A DNA stretch of 64,000 bases, from assembly GCA_009760855.2 (NCBI GenBank), contig WPIO01000092.1:994501-1058500 (forward strand). Direction: 5' to 3'. A model generated the notes under the pieces. That model had not been told where the DNA came from, searched no databases, and saw only the letters and a list, made by a program, of their open reading frames with translations. Of this stretch, positions 45,901-57,900 are shown in pieces; position 1 is the first letter of the stretch; each line of letters begins with the position of its first letter. The position numbers and the translations under genes are program-made. The stretch comes from Cristatella mucedo (lineage: Eukaryota > Bryozoa > Phylactolaemata > Cristatellidae).

Positions 45901-48900
45901 CATGTTGGTCCCTTTCGATCTTTGGCCCCAGCCTACCTATCAGATCTTTTCTCCCACCAGGCTAATCATCGTACCACCTGCTTTTCGAATCTAGTTGTTT
46001 ACCTATACTTCGTGCGGTTATTTTGAGATTGTGACACTGTTGTTGGATTATGGTCTGCTGCGATTTATGGCAGTGGTATAAACGTAACGGGTGGCAAAGG
46101 CCTGGGGTATTACGTCGAGGACGACGGGTGTGGTAGTCGCATATTGACCCGCTTCGGCGTCTGTGTAAATAATCGTACGTGAGCCCAATTCGGTGTTCTA
46201 CATGGTATCGCATACCTGCCGCTTGGAGGCTGTCAAACTAAAAGCTATTTCGGCCGAAGCGGCAGAGTAGCCCATGACAGGAGATGATGCTGGTGAAGTT
46301 CTAAGTCGGGGACGACTTTGTAAAATGGCTGCTCGACTCGGAGCGAAGGCTTAATGAAAGAAGTGTCGATTCAGCTTCATGGCACATGTACATATTTATG
46401 TTCCTGGCATTCGGCGCAATAACATTCGCTGTGACATTTCACGACGTTGAGGAAGAGGACTACGCCCAGCTGCGTGAAACACTTGTGAAGGTGCTTGCAA
46501 GCTCAGAAGGTGAGGAGAGGCTTTGGCGGTCGGACTTGCAGAGTGCCAGGAAAGCGGAGGCGATAGCGCAGAAGCGGCTGGAGTTCGAGGCCGAAAAAGC
46601 GCGGCTGCTGCGATGGGATTTGGTAAACGCCGGTCGGACTGAGGAGGCCGACAAGAGCAATCGGAAGCGGCAGCGGCAAATGCACACGGTGTGCCGGGCG
46701 ACGAAGGCAGAGCCAGCAGAGACGCCGGTGGAGCCCGCAGAGGCGATGGCCGAGACGGTGGCAGATCCCGCAGAGACGGCGTCCACGAGTGAGGCAGCAG
46801 TGTCCGGCACAGAGGCGGCAACGTCCGGAAGAGAGACGGCAGCGTCCGGTAGAGTAACAGCAGCGTCCGGCAGTTAGATGGTGGCGAGACGGCAGCGAGA
46901 TGGCCACATACGGCAGAGAGACGGCAGCGTCCGGCAGCGAGACGGAAGCTTCCGGCCGAGTCAAGGCAGCGTCCGGCCGGGAGACGGCTGTGTCTGCCAG
47001 AGAGGAAGCTGTGTCTGCCAGAGAGAATGCTCTATCTACCAGAGAAGAGGCTCTGTCTGCCAGAGGTGGCAGCGACTGGGAAACCACAGGTAGAGAGCGA
47101 GACAGCGCCGGTGGCCAGCTAGTCGGCGCTAATGGTCTCGAAGACGACGGCGGCATGAAGCGAAGCGTTAGCGTCGGCAGACGTTCGTGAATCACCCGCT
47201 TAGGAGGCAGGCCAGACGCTCGCCGAAAAGGCACACGCGATACTTGCCGAGCTGTCGGGGCACAGCTGAGGAGTGGCAGCAAGATATGGTGGCGTACAGT
47301 GATTTAGTCTCGGTTTCCGAACTGCTGGTGGTGGCGACGCGCGAGAAGCCAGCAGAAGACGTGAGCGAGACGCCCGTCGAGGAGGCGCGACAGGTGTGTG
47401 CCAAGAGACCCAAGGTAATGGCGCAGGAGTGGCCGACGGAGCTGATAAAGGCATTCGTACAGGAGCCGAGGCTCGAGCCATCTGCCTCACTGGCAACGTG
47501 CAATGCGACAGCAATTGAAGTCCAGAATGCATTGGCCGGCGTGAGGGCGAATGCGTGGAAGCCCCGTGTGGTGGCAGAGACTGGTCCCGTATTTGAGACT
47601 GGTGGTGTGGCTGGAAGCTGTATGGCTCGTGCCATGCATAGTCGACAAGTTAGCAAACGCCGCGCTTTCACTTGCCACCTCCGAGCGCCGTTACCTTGCC
47701 CCGTGCCAGATGAAAATGCAGGTTAGGGCTGCATGTATTATTATGTTGCTGCTGTAATGCCACGTTCTGTTGTTGCCCCATTTGATCTCGAGATCAAGCG
47801 GGAATGTGGTTATTTTGAGATTATGACACTGCTATTGGATTTGGGCTGTTGCGATTTATGGCAGTGGTATATAAGTAACGGGCGACAAATAGCCGGGAAG
47901 TGAGATCGAGGACGCCGGGCGGGCATTCGCGTACTGGCCCGCCGCGGCGTCCGTATGAATAACGTCTTCGAACCCGCTTCGGTGTTCTGCGTGGTATCGT
48001 GTACCTGTCGCTTGGCGAATTTCAGACTACACCTCGTACGAACCTCAAATCCTTTGGAGACCGTGCCTTTAGTTCGTATGCTTCCAAAGCCTTGAACTCA
48101 CTCCAGATCTGCGTCATGACAGCCCCTGAATTGTTCACGTTTTAAAAGAACAAAAACGCACCTATTTATGACAGCATTTAATCGGTCCCTGTGATTAGTC
48201 CTTTATGGGCTTATCCCTGCTGACACTGTGCATGCTGCCACTAACCACACTTGCATGCTGATTCTGTGCATGTCACCCCTAACTATTTCATTCTTGTTGT
48301 TTATCAAGCATAACACCACTAACCGTTCGATCCTTTGCAGCAAATGCAAAGTGCTTGCAAGAGATTGAGTTTTGTGCGGGTGCTTTATTAAATGTATTAT
48401 CATTATTATAAAACCAGCCCTGCAATCGGTCGAATTCTCTCAACACTCGTGCTTTATGTAGGGATAGCATAAGCACATAAGCGACAGCAAACCTTCTGAA
48501 ATTGAATGACTATAAAACACACTTACTAGTCACGGCGAAACTAAGTGGGATTAATTAATTGGAAATTCTGAAGCTTAAAATTGGTTCTGCCATCATATCA
48601 TCCGTTGAATCATTACGAACTATATCGGTCCTGTTCTAAAGTGACTCTTGCCAAGTTTCACAGTGACTCGTGCCAAGTTCTACGTTGGTTGCACCATTCA
48701 TTTGTTACAGCTCGTCTTAGTACAAATACCAGGGGAAATAATCCAGAATGTAATCTTCAATTTATTTGTAGCGTTGGACTTTGGTGGAAAGCATAACTTT
48801 GGAGAAAAGTGCTGCGGTGCCTGGGGCATTGATTATGTGCAAGTAGCATGGGTCAGGCTTTATCGGACTCAATTTTCATACCAGCGACTTAGGTGTTGCT

Positions 48901-51900
48901 GTCAGCGATGCTGTCTTCTTATGCAGTCGCTATTGGGGCTCTTAGTAACGAGTCAAAATTTGGTGCTGATGTTTGTCGCTGTTTTCTTTCTTAGCTGGCC
49001 CAACCAATTCGGCTGCTCCTGCACTATGTCGGCCAAGAGTTCGAAGACAAACTGTATGGGCAAGGAGATGGTATGGCTGCTACTAATGCTTAAACCGGTA
49101 GACTTTTCTGCTGTGCGTTGTCTCGCTGTATTCTAGGCGCTGAAAAGTCGGTCACCATCAGGGTGAACATTGCTAAAATTCGGGCTTGTTTACACAGGAT
49201 GCCACATCTAAGTTGGTCCATGCATTTGTAACATCCCGTCTTGACTTCTGTAACTCACTGCTTGCTGGTCTACCGGCTGTGCAATCAGGTGCTTACAGCT
49301 GGTGCAAAACTCTGCAGCTATGCTAGTCTGTCGTGAGCGTTGCAGTTGCCACATCACACAACTTCTCGCCGACCTGTACTGGCTCCCAGTCAAGCAACGC
49401 ATCGAATTCAAGGTTTTGGCACTCACTTTTAGGTCCCTTTATTCTTTGGCTGCAGCCTACCTATCAGATCTACTCCCCACCAGGCCAAATATCGTACTAC
49501 CAGCTTTTCGGAATTGAATTGTTTACCTATACCTCGTACAAACCTCAAATCCTTTGGATACCATGAATTTAGTTCGTATGCTCTCAAAGCCTTGAACTCA
49601 CTCTTGACTTGCGTCACGACGACCCCTGACTCGACGACATTTAAAAAGAACTTAAAGACTCATCTATTTATGACCGCATTTAGTGGGTTCCTGTGATTCG
49701 TTCTTTATGTGCTATGCGTGCTGACATTGTGCATGCTGCCACTAACCGCACTGCATGCTGAGCCTGTACATGTCACCCCTAATCATGTTAATCGTGTTGT
49801 TTATCAAGCACGATACTACTCACCATTCGATCGTGTTTCCTTTGCAGCAAATGCAAAGCACCTAGAAAGAGATTGGGTTCTCTGAGTGTGCTTTATCAAG
49901 TGCAGTATTGTCATTATTGTTAAAGGCATTTAAAGAGGAGGCAGATTGCAATGTCCTAGCTTATCCACGTTCACCTGGATATCAGTTGGACAGGCATATT
50001 ATTTTCAAGTGTGATTGAAATTGTTTGATTAATTTAGCGGAAGAGTTTTTAACTCGTAAAAAATTCCCTGCCTGTAGTCGACTATTTAGTTAATGATTAA
50101 TAGACAAATTATTTTGGCTTAACAATCATCATCAAAATCATACCAAAAATATTGGCTTAACCATCAGCATTAGCCGTATTACCTGCTAGTCATATCTGTC
50201 AATACCAGAAGCCCAATTGTCCTATAAATGCAGTTGTTTTGATTGAGAAAAGCATGTCTCAGATTTTTCACGATAAGTAAAGTGAAGAACCATGAAGTAA
50301 TTTGCAGGCTGTCAGTATAAAATCAAGCACAGGCAACCGAATGGCTTGCCGGACCCTGCTGCTACTGCTAGCATACTCGGGCTTTCGACAGAGTGAAATC
50401 GATGGTGGACGCCGTTGGCAGAATGCAAGTAGAGCACGAGAAATGTATCTTCAAAACCACATAAAAAGCAGTCATCAGACAAACAGCAGTGTTCGCTGTA
50501 TTACTCCTAAACGACTTTGTCAAACCGTCTCTCTAGCATGAGATCACCGTGATTTGAAATGTGTCCTGTGACAAACCGGCCGTGTAAACCTAGTCGAACC
50601 AATAGCAAGCGCCTTCTTCGAGCAACTCAACTGGAGTCTCTTATGACTAAAGCTGCAGCTGGAACTACTGCTTTTACTCTACCCTCCTTCCACTATGCCT
50701 CTCCATTTTAGGCCGTTAATTTGCAACGGAGGCACTAGGTAGCCCTTATAAAATTTGTGCTTTCCCAAGACCGGTCTCTTGACCTGCTCCTTGTGCTTCG
50801 TGTCCATTCTTTTGGGAACGACCGCTACTGTCATATAGAGTGTTGTATAAAAGTGGCAGCTGTTCTTGTGGAGTCTGTGACAGTCCTTCTTGACGACCTG
50901 TTGTCCGACTGGGTAGTGCGACCGAGCAACAAGCCTGCTGGCTCCAACACCAAAACTTGTATTCCAAACCAAGCCGGCCGAGCCCAGTCTGCACACACTA
51001 GACGGTGGACGGCTGCTGGCGTCGAGGGATCTAGCCCTCCCTCCTGCTGTACTCCTTCGGCAGCCTTTATATTCCGTGCACCACACTGTCAGGCCATTGT
51101 TCGTTCCGAACCCGCCCGACATTTGGCAGTAGTTTGTGGTAGATGGATGTCCCCCCCAGATACCACCAATGCATGAATTTGGACAGGACTGTCGAGTGAT
51201 CTGCCGAGTCATCGTCTACCCTCTCCCCACTCGTGAGCTTATGGCTGCTTACACAGTCTGAGCCCTCGTAGGGTCTTTGCCCAGTGCTCGCAGGTTGCAA
51301 AGTCATGTTTCCCTCGCACAGCCTCACGGAGACACGGTCGTGGACGTGAGTGTTCAAAGAGACTCAACATTTACTTCTCTCGACGCGTACATATACGAGC
51401 TGGCTCACTCACCACAGAATGGAGAGTGCAGGCAGCTGCGGCAGGAAACATCCTCACATCAAGGGCCGGACGCTGCACCTAGTCAATTGCCCAGCCATCT
51501 GCTGCAGGCGTGCCACACGCTACTGGCCGTGTGCCGCTGAGCTAATTGCTATAGCAAAAGCTGCAGACGCACACGCAGACATTCCTCTCCGCGTAGAAAA
51601 TAGAGATCATAGTCCGCCAGCAAATATGGCTGGGAGAGGGGTGGCCCTCACTACTGACAATTCGTGTCGCCATCGGCTTTCTGTGCACTTCTCAGCTTCC
51701 CGCTCTGACTGTGGCCCCGAAGCATAAGTTGTTGCCCTGTCCTGCAGTACGTCATTCGGCTCTATGAGGTGGTCAATTTTGACATTGATTGATTGAAGGA
51801 TTTCGAAGGGCTTCGCCGGGGTGGAGGCTACGTGACAGTCACTCACAGGAAGCATGCGTCAGCTCTGCCCCTCGTGAGGAGCTGGTCATAGATGCTGCCC

Positions 51901-54900
51901 ACATTTAGGCAAAGCTGGGACACCGCTCCCACTGTCAGGCGGCTTCCGCAGGATACTTCCGTTCGAGCCCCCAATGGCCGGTCTCGTGTGCTCGTCGCCG
52001 GCTGATAAGGCCCTCCGAAAACCTCTCCGGCTCATAAATATGGCCTCTTCGTTCTCTGGGTTCCACTCCACCGAGTCAATCTGGTGGTTTGGTTGTGCTC
52101 CTCTGTGCTCTGCACCGAGACGCTCGTGCGGGTGCTCTCCACCGCAAAGATGTTCTCGCTACTGTGCTTTGCCGCTGAGACGTCGTTCTCACGGGTGCTC
52201 TTCGCCACCTCGACGCTCTCACCGGTCGCCTGCGCCTCGTCGCAGGATAGTATCGCATTGCAGCTGGCCGCTCTCTCGCGGTGCTCCACTGTGCTCTGTG
52301 CCGATGAGCTGCCCGAGTGCTCTCTATCACCGAGACGCTCTCGTCGCTTCTCTCCGAGGCCGAGACGTTGCTCTCTCGGGCGCTCTTTGTCGCCTGGATG
52401 CTCTACAACGCTCTTGATGCTGCTCTTTACTGCCGAGACGTCGCTCTCGCGGGCCGCCTGCGCCCTGTCACAGGCTACTATCGATTCGCCGCTGGAAGCC
52501 GTCACATGCTGCCCATAATTCATCCTCGGCTGCTCCTGCTAAGCACTTACGTTGCTCTGGCACTCTTCGGCTGTTTCGGCTACTAGGACGGAAGCGGTCC
52601 CATACCCGCTTCCGCCACCGGTATTGCAGTCGGATACCAGCGGCAGCTGAATAAGTTACACTCGTCTGTCTGGTTCTGGTGAGCAGTTGGCAGTGGGATC
52701 GAACGGTGATGAAGCTGGCTCGTCGCCCAGCTTTGTCCATGTCTCGGCTCCAGCAAGCTGTTCCAGCTCCAGTCGAAACCTCTCGGCCTCAAGCTCGGAT
52801 TCCTCATCCGTTAACAACGAGAAGATCAGAATTAACTATTAATTATTGCGAAGCTTGCGGTAGTCTTGCTTTACTTCGGCCGTCTGGTCACCCCAAACGT
52901 GTATCGTGTGATCTCCCAGATACACTAGCGCAAAATGCTTTAACGACATCGCAATCTTTAACCTTGCTACAGCCTTTTCTAGCGTCAGAAGGCAAGGCGT
53001 AAATTGTCCTCTGGCGTTAAACATCTCGTACCTTATAATAGGCGTCCCGTCTAGGTCATAGAGAGCCTGATACTCTTTTAACACGAGTAAATCATTCTCT
53101 ACTACCAATTGTTGTATAATAGTAGCTCCTTGGCGGCGGTTCTTGAGGAATCTCACGCAGACATGAGCGCGGACGTGAACGATGAACGAGACTCAATCTT
53201 TATTACTCTCAAGGCATACATATACGAGCCGGCTGACTCACCGCAGATGGGAAGTGCAGCTGCGGCAGGAAAATCCTACGTCAAAGGCCGGGCGCTGGGC
53301 CGAGTCAATTGCCCACCCACCTACTGCAGGTGGGGTGTACATTAGTTGCCTATTCTGCTGCGCTAGTTACAATAGCAGAAGCAGCAGGCGCACACAACAT
53401 CAGCTGAGCAGCAATTTGTGCTGGTTTTATCCGAGTTCCGTGACATAGCAGCTACGTTATCCAGAGGTAGAGTGCTTAACAAGCAGTTGATACCGAGCAT
53501 GCATCCATTACGACCATTTTGGTGCTTGGTTCGTCCCCTTGCTGCTGACTTTGTGGAATTTGACATCAAAGTGAACTCTTGCCTGGGTTGTAGTCTCTTG
53601 CCAGCTTGATCTTTCTTGCATTGGTGGCTGCTGTCGGCAGCGTTTTTGTAGCTTCCTTTTATTTCTTGCTTAAGTATGTACTGTCCGTTGGCGAGCCCCT
53701 TATGCACCTGCTGTGGGCCGTGTGACCGTGGCATCTCGTGACATGCGAGACATCCACTGCAGGGCCGGAGTTCAGCCCTGAAGCATGGCTGAAAGAGAAG
53801 CACAGCCTTGGCCTTCCATTGCCCAACGTAAGTACTCACGTGCTGTAAATAGGATAGGGTGAATAACTGTGATCCACTTGCTGGCGCTGATCGTTCTCTG
53901 TAAATGCTCTGCGAAGTTCTTCAGCTAAATCGCTGGCCAGCTCTACTCATAGGCAGCATACTATTACCATGAGCAGCATGCTACCATGCGAAATTCATTA
54001 TCACGAGCAGCGGATTCCCAAGAAAAGGGACAAAAAAAGACTTCTGCGCCCCAGTTAGGCAGTCGACGTTCATTTTGTAGGGCTTATCTTAAGATCTCGG
54101 TTTCAACAGCTTTTCCAAAGATGTGGCTGTGAACTGTGCCTATTAAACCCAGGTGCTTAGTTTTCCCGGGTCTGAGATTCCAATGCTACCCACGTAGTTG
54201 ATAGTCTCTAAACCAGCCTTTCGAGTTTGGTGTGTTTGCTCAGTTTACCCGAAACGTTAGTGTCATGACTGTTGCTTAGCTTTTACAGGGTGACAGCTAT
54301 GCTAAAGATGTCAAGTCCAAGAAGCTCTTGGCACACCATCCAACCAAGGTGGCTTAGAGCCGGCGGCCACTGTCCCATGTATTTGGAGCCTCGTAGTGGA
54401 GCCTTAATCTTGCATAGCTGCTTATGCATGGCCATGCCTCCCCCCGTGCTTTTCCGGAGGACTGGTCCGTATTGGGCAGCCGAGTGGCTGTGTTGCTATG
54501 ACCGTGAACTATGCCTGAGGACCCACGGGCTTAGCTTGCTCGGGTTTACGAGATTCCAATACCACCCTGATTGGTTACATTGGTTTTCACTGTTTACGGT
54601 TCCCAGCTACCCTCATAACACCTCCCTTCCCCATGCAATAACCAATCGCCTGCTTTTTGAGTTTGGTCCTAACCCGAAACGCTAGTGCCACTACCACCTT
54701 AAGACGGCGACCAGGTGCTAAAAATTAACGTCCGCGCTGCACAGGAGCGAGGAGTGCATTGCTGCCTTTGACCAAGAAGCTGTCTGGTGGGGCACCGAGC
54801 GACTCGAACAAAAGAGAAACATTCTAGCCGGTTGTATGGACTCTTTTTGGAAAACTCAAATGGTGCTCTGATCAGATCCGTGACTCACGAGTGCAACCAC

Positions 54901-57900
54901 CATCGATGCTTGCCTTTGTTCCATTCCTTATGCTAAGTCACTCCTGTCGCATGTCGCACCTGTGGACCTTCCCTAGTTTCTGCTTATGCATTTCGTAAAT
55001 TCATCTGTATGTGTGCCATTTTTATTGAGATCTATCGTTCGATGGTGCAATGTGTGAAGGCACTTCGTAACTTTGCGCTTCGCATTTCCTAACTTCGCAT
55101 TTCATAAATACAGCTACCCTACTACATCGTCGAAAACTTGAGACTGACCGAAAGCAATGCCATCCTGTACCACCTGGGCCGCAAGCACGATCTCGGTAGG
55201 TTGACATCGCCGGTTGAAAGCTCAACCTTCACTTGGCGTCCACCCGTGCTCGAGATGAGCTCCTCTCCAGCTACGCAAGGACAACTACGCTCCAGCAGCT
55301 GCCGACTATCGCAAATTCTTTCCAGCGGTCCTGAGCTGCTACTTCCATGCTACTCACTACCTCAACTGCTCTCCTGACTCTGCTATGCTTCCCACTTTCT
55401 CTTTGTTGTGCGAAATGAAGTCTGTTGGCTACCGAATGCGTACCGAAAGTTGTTAAGGCTGTGAGCGCGATGTAGAAAACTTTCCTGCGTAACACCCACA
55501 TAGTCTTCGTGGAGTTACAGACGGAGATAGATTACATTTCATTACAAAAACGCTTCCTGCATCCGGTTGGTTTTCGTTCAGTTGGTAGCTCCGAACACGA
55601 GAAGACTGTCAACGACATGCTTATGAGCCTGCAGGCAGATCTGCGACGGGACCTCGTCAGCATTGCTTACAACCCCAACTTTGTAAGTTTCCAAGTTCAA
55701 AGGCTGTTTCGAGTCCCAAGACTGCTGCTGGCTCGGGATGGCATGAACAGCAGGGCAGCGATCGTTGGCTGCCTCCCCCGACTGCTTGCGAGACACCCCA
55801 CATGCTCCATTTTTATTTTTGAGAGAGCTCTGTTGCATGGCAGCTGCTATTGAACCGTGCTTGCTCTGCACACAGGAGAACCTCAAAGTGAACTTCCTGA
55901 ATAATGCGCCTGCCAAATTCAAGTTGCTGTCCGGCTTCCTCGGCGAAAAGAAGTGGTTTGCCGGCGACCAGGTGATTCTCACGTCGTTCGCGGCTCGCGT
56001 GCGTGCACTGTACGCGCGAGTGACCAAAGCTCCGAATGTTCTGGTCGAGCGTGATTAGTCATCCGATTGGCCGATTCGTCGACGCCGGCTCTCGAAAGCT
56101 GGCACGTGGCCCGTGCTCCCGCCTCAGCTGAGCTGTAGCTCCGTGCAGCAGCTGGCATTCTGAGCTTCCATTCGTCCATTCGTTCTGTAGCTGACCACAA
56201 GCGACTTCTGTCTGTACGAGCTGCTGGACATTCACAGAATTCTGGAACCGTCGCTGATTGCTGACAACCCGAACCTGGTGGCGTATTTCGAGCGCTTCCA
56301 GGTATGCTGGAAATTTTGGCATGCTGCCGAGCTGCTCTGTCCCTGTGCCAGTGTGCTCAGAGTAGGTGACAGTGCTGAAGCGATTATCGTCACATGCAAG
56401 TATTAGAGCATGAGGAGCAAAGCTGACTTGACATTGTGTGGGATACGTGAGTCACAAGGAATGGGTGGAGAGGACTTGCCAGAATCGACAGCTACTGAGA
56501 CAATAGCACTGCCGAAGAGCTGTAAAACAAGCTCTGGTGATGATAGCGAAGGCAGTTGTCGTCTTTAAATGTAGTCTTTATAAGGAATAGTTTAGTGGCT
56601 AATTTGTTTTTAAGAAGACTTAAGTTTACGGAAGACTAAGTTTAAACTAGGTAATAAAGGTATTTAGTTTCAGTTAGCGTTGTTTGTCAGCATTGATGAG
56701 CTGGTTTCGTCCAGCAGTTAAGGTGCTCGACCCGACCAAGGGTCTTGCTGAGGTCTTGGGCTCGAGCCCCGAGGCATATGTGAAGCGCCTGAATAGAGAT
56801 TAACTTCTCTTGGGTCGCTATTCAGAATTATTCTTTCAGCCGAGCTGGTTGGACCCAGTGGTTAAGGTGCTCGCCCTGATCAAGGTCTGGCCGAAGTTGC
56901 GGGTTCGAGCCCCGAGGCAGATGTGAAGCGCCTGAATAAAGATTAAGTTCTTTTAGGGCGCTGTACAAATTAATTGCATTATACATCATTATATATTACG
57001 GATATGTATCTTCACTTGTGTCGTCTGCCGTTCGATCGGAGGTTGGAGTTCTCACAGATCAGTTAGCTGAAGTCACATGTGGCTCGCTTTTTACCATGAT
57101 ATAAGCGATAGCTGCAACAATTAATAATATTAATAGTAGCTTCTCTATATTTCGACCCAAGATATTTCATCTATATCCGGTTGTTTCCAGTTCCATTCCT
57201 GCGCTTAAAGACCGTTGGCGAAAGAAGCTTCGGCTCTGCTAGTCCTATACTGTGGAACTCGCTTCCACAATTCTTAGCTACTATTCGATAGCTACTCTCC
57301 TGCTGCCGACTATGGCTCATCTTTTTCAACGATCCTGAGCTGCTACTTCCACGCTACTCACTACCTCAACTGTTCTCCCGACTCTGCTATGCTTCCCACT
57401 TACTCTTTGTTGCGTGAGACGAAGTCTGTTGGTCACCGAATACCGCTTCGGCTGTGAGTGACTATGCACAACTCTCCTGCGTAACACCCACATAGTCTGT
57501 GTGGCTTCGTGGGGTTGCAGACGGAGGTATATACAATTTGCAGCTGGCTGCTTAGGACCTAAGACGTTCGCGAGAGAAGCAGCTTATCGTGCAAGTTGTC
57601 TTGGACTCATGGCTGAGCAGAGATCTTACTGCTGCTTAGATCTGCAGAACTAGGACAACCTATTTTCGTGGGCCAGTCTTTCTAGCTTCTTCGACGCAGA
57701 AATAGAATATTTGCTGGATTTTTACACCGCGGCTGATCTGATTTCTGGATGCGGTGCCCTAACAAGTCTGCTACTGTCGCCTTGCCTTGTATTGATAATA
57801 CCGGCTTATTTATTACGTAATACATTACGCCGAGCTATTAATCTGTAGACTTGCCTCACTGTGCGATGCTATTTTGGTTTTGTCGTGATTCTGCATAAAT

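Larger units (their letters stand above)
46013..48031 (+). mobile_element. LTR element 1, non-autonomous, nested in L2-A
   Basis: LTRs 46013-46242 and 47805-48031 start TG(C/T)GGTTATTTTGAGATT and end AAACTAAA / AGACTACA. Each has a TATA-like GTATATAAG or its variant, and the AATAA region lies near GTCCGTATGAATAAC. Target duplication CTTCG/CCTCG (46008-46012, 48032-48036; one mismatch) sits in L2-A sequence that becomes continuous if the element is removed. The interior (1.56 kb) has no protease, RT or integrase; it encodes a charged helical protein followed by heptad repeats. Confidence 0.85.
44265..48411 (+). mobile_element. L2-A LINE, degraded copy split by two later insertions
   Basis: The three L2-A parts 44265-45238, 45412-46012 and 48032-48411 read as one element in order: start SDRFSSVF-like, RT palm (disrupted), LADLHWLPVKRRID, then the tail after the LTR element. 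The gaps are an antisense L2-A tail (45239-45411) and LTR element 1 (46013-48031). Confidence 0.8.
50841..53399 (-). mobile_element. LTR element 3, non-autonomous, with nested solo LTR
   Basis: In minus orientation: 5' LTR 53399-53110, 3' LTR 51581-50841. Both start TGT(T/C)(G/T)GTGCG-like and end in TATACAACA-type sequence. A polypurine tract (GGAGAGGAA on the minus strand) abuts the 3' LTR, and AATAAA lies in the 5' LTR on the minus strand. The 3' LTR is split by a solo LTR (50876-51299). Gene B has no element at this site. Confidence 0.7.

Noticed and set aside
46386-46440. Signal peptide of a secreted host protein (MYIFMFLAFGAITF)
   Set aside because: The frame lies between the two LTRs of element 1 and continues into its repeats, so it is element-encoded; the start codon is also uncertain.
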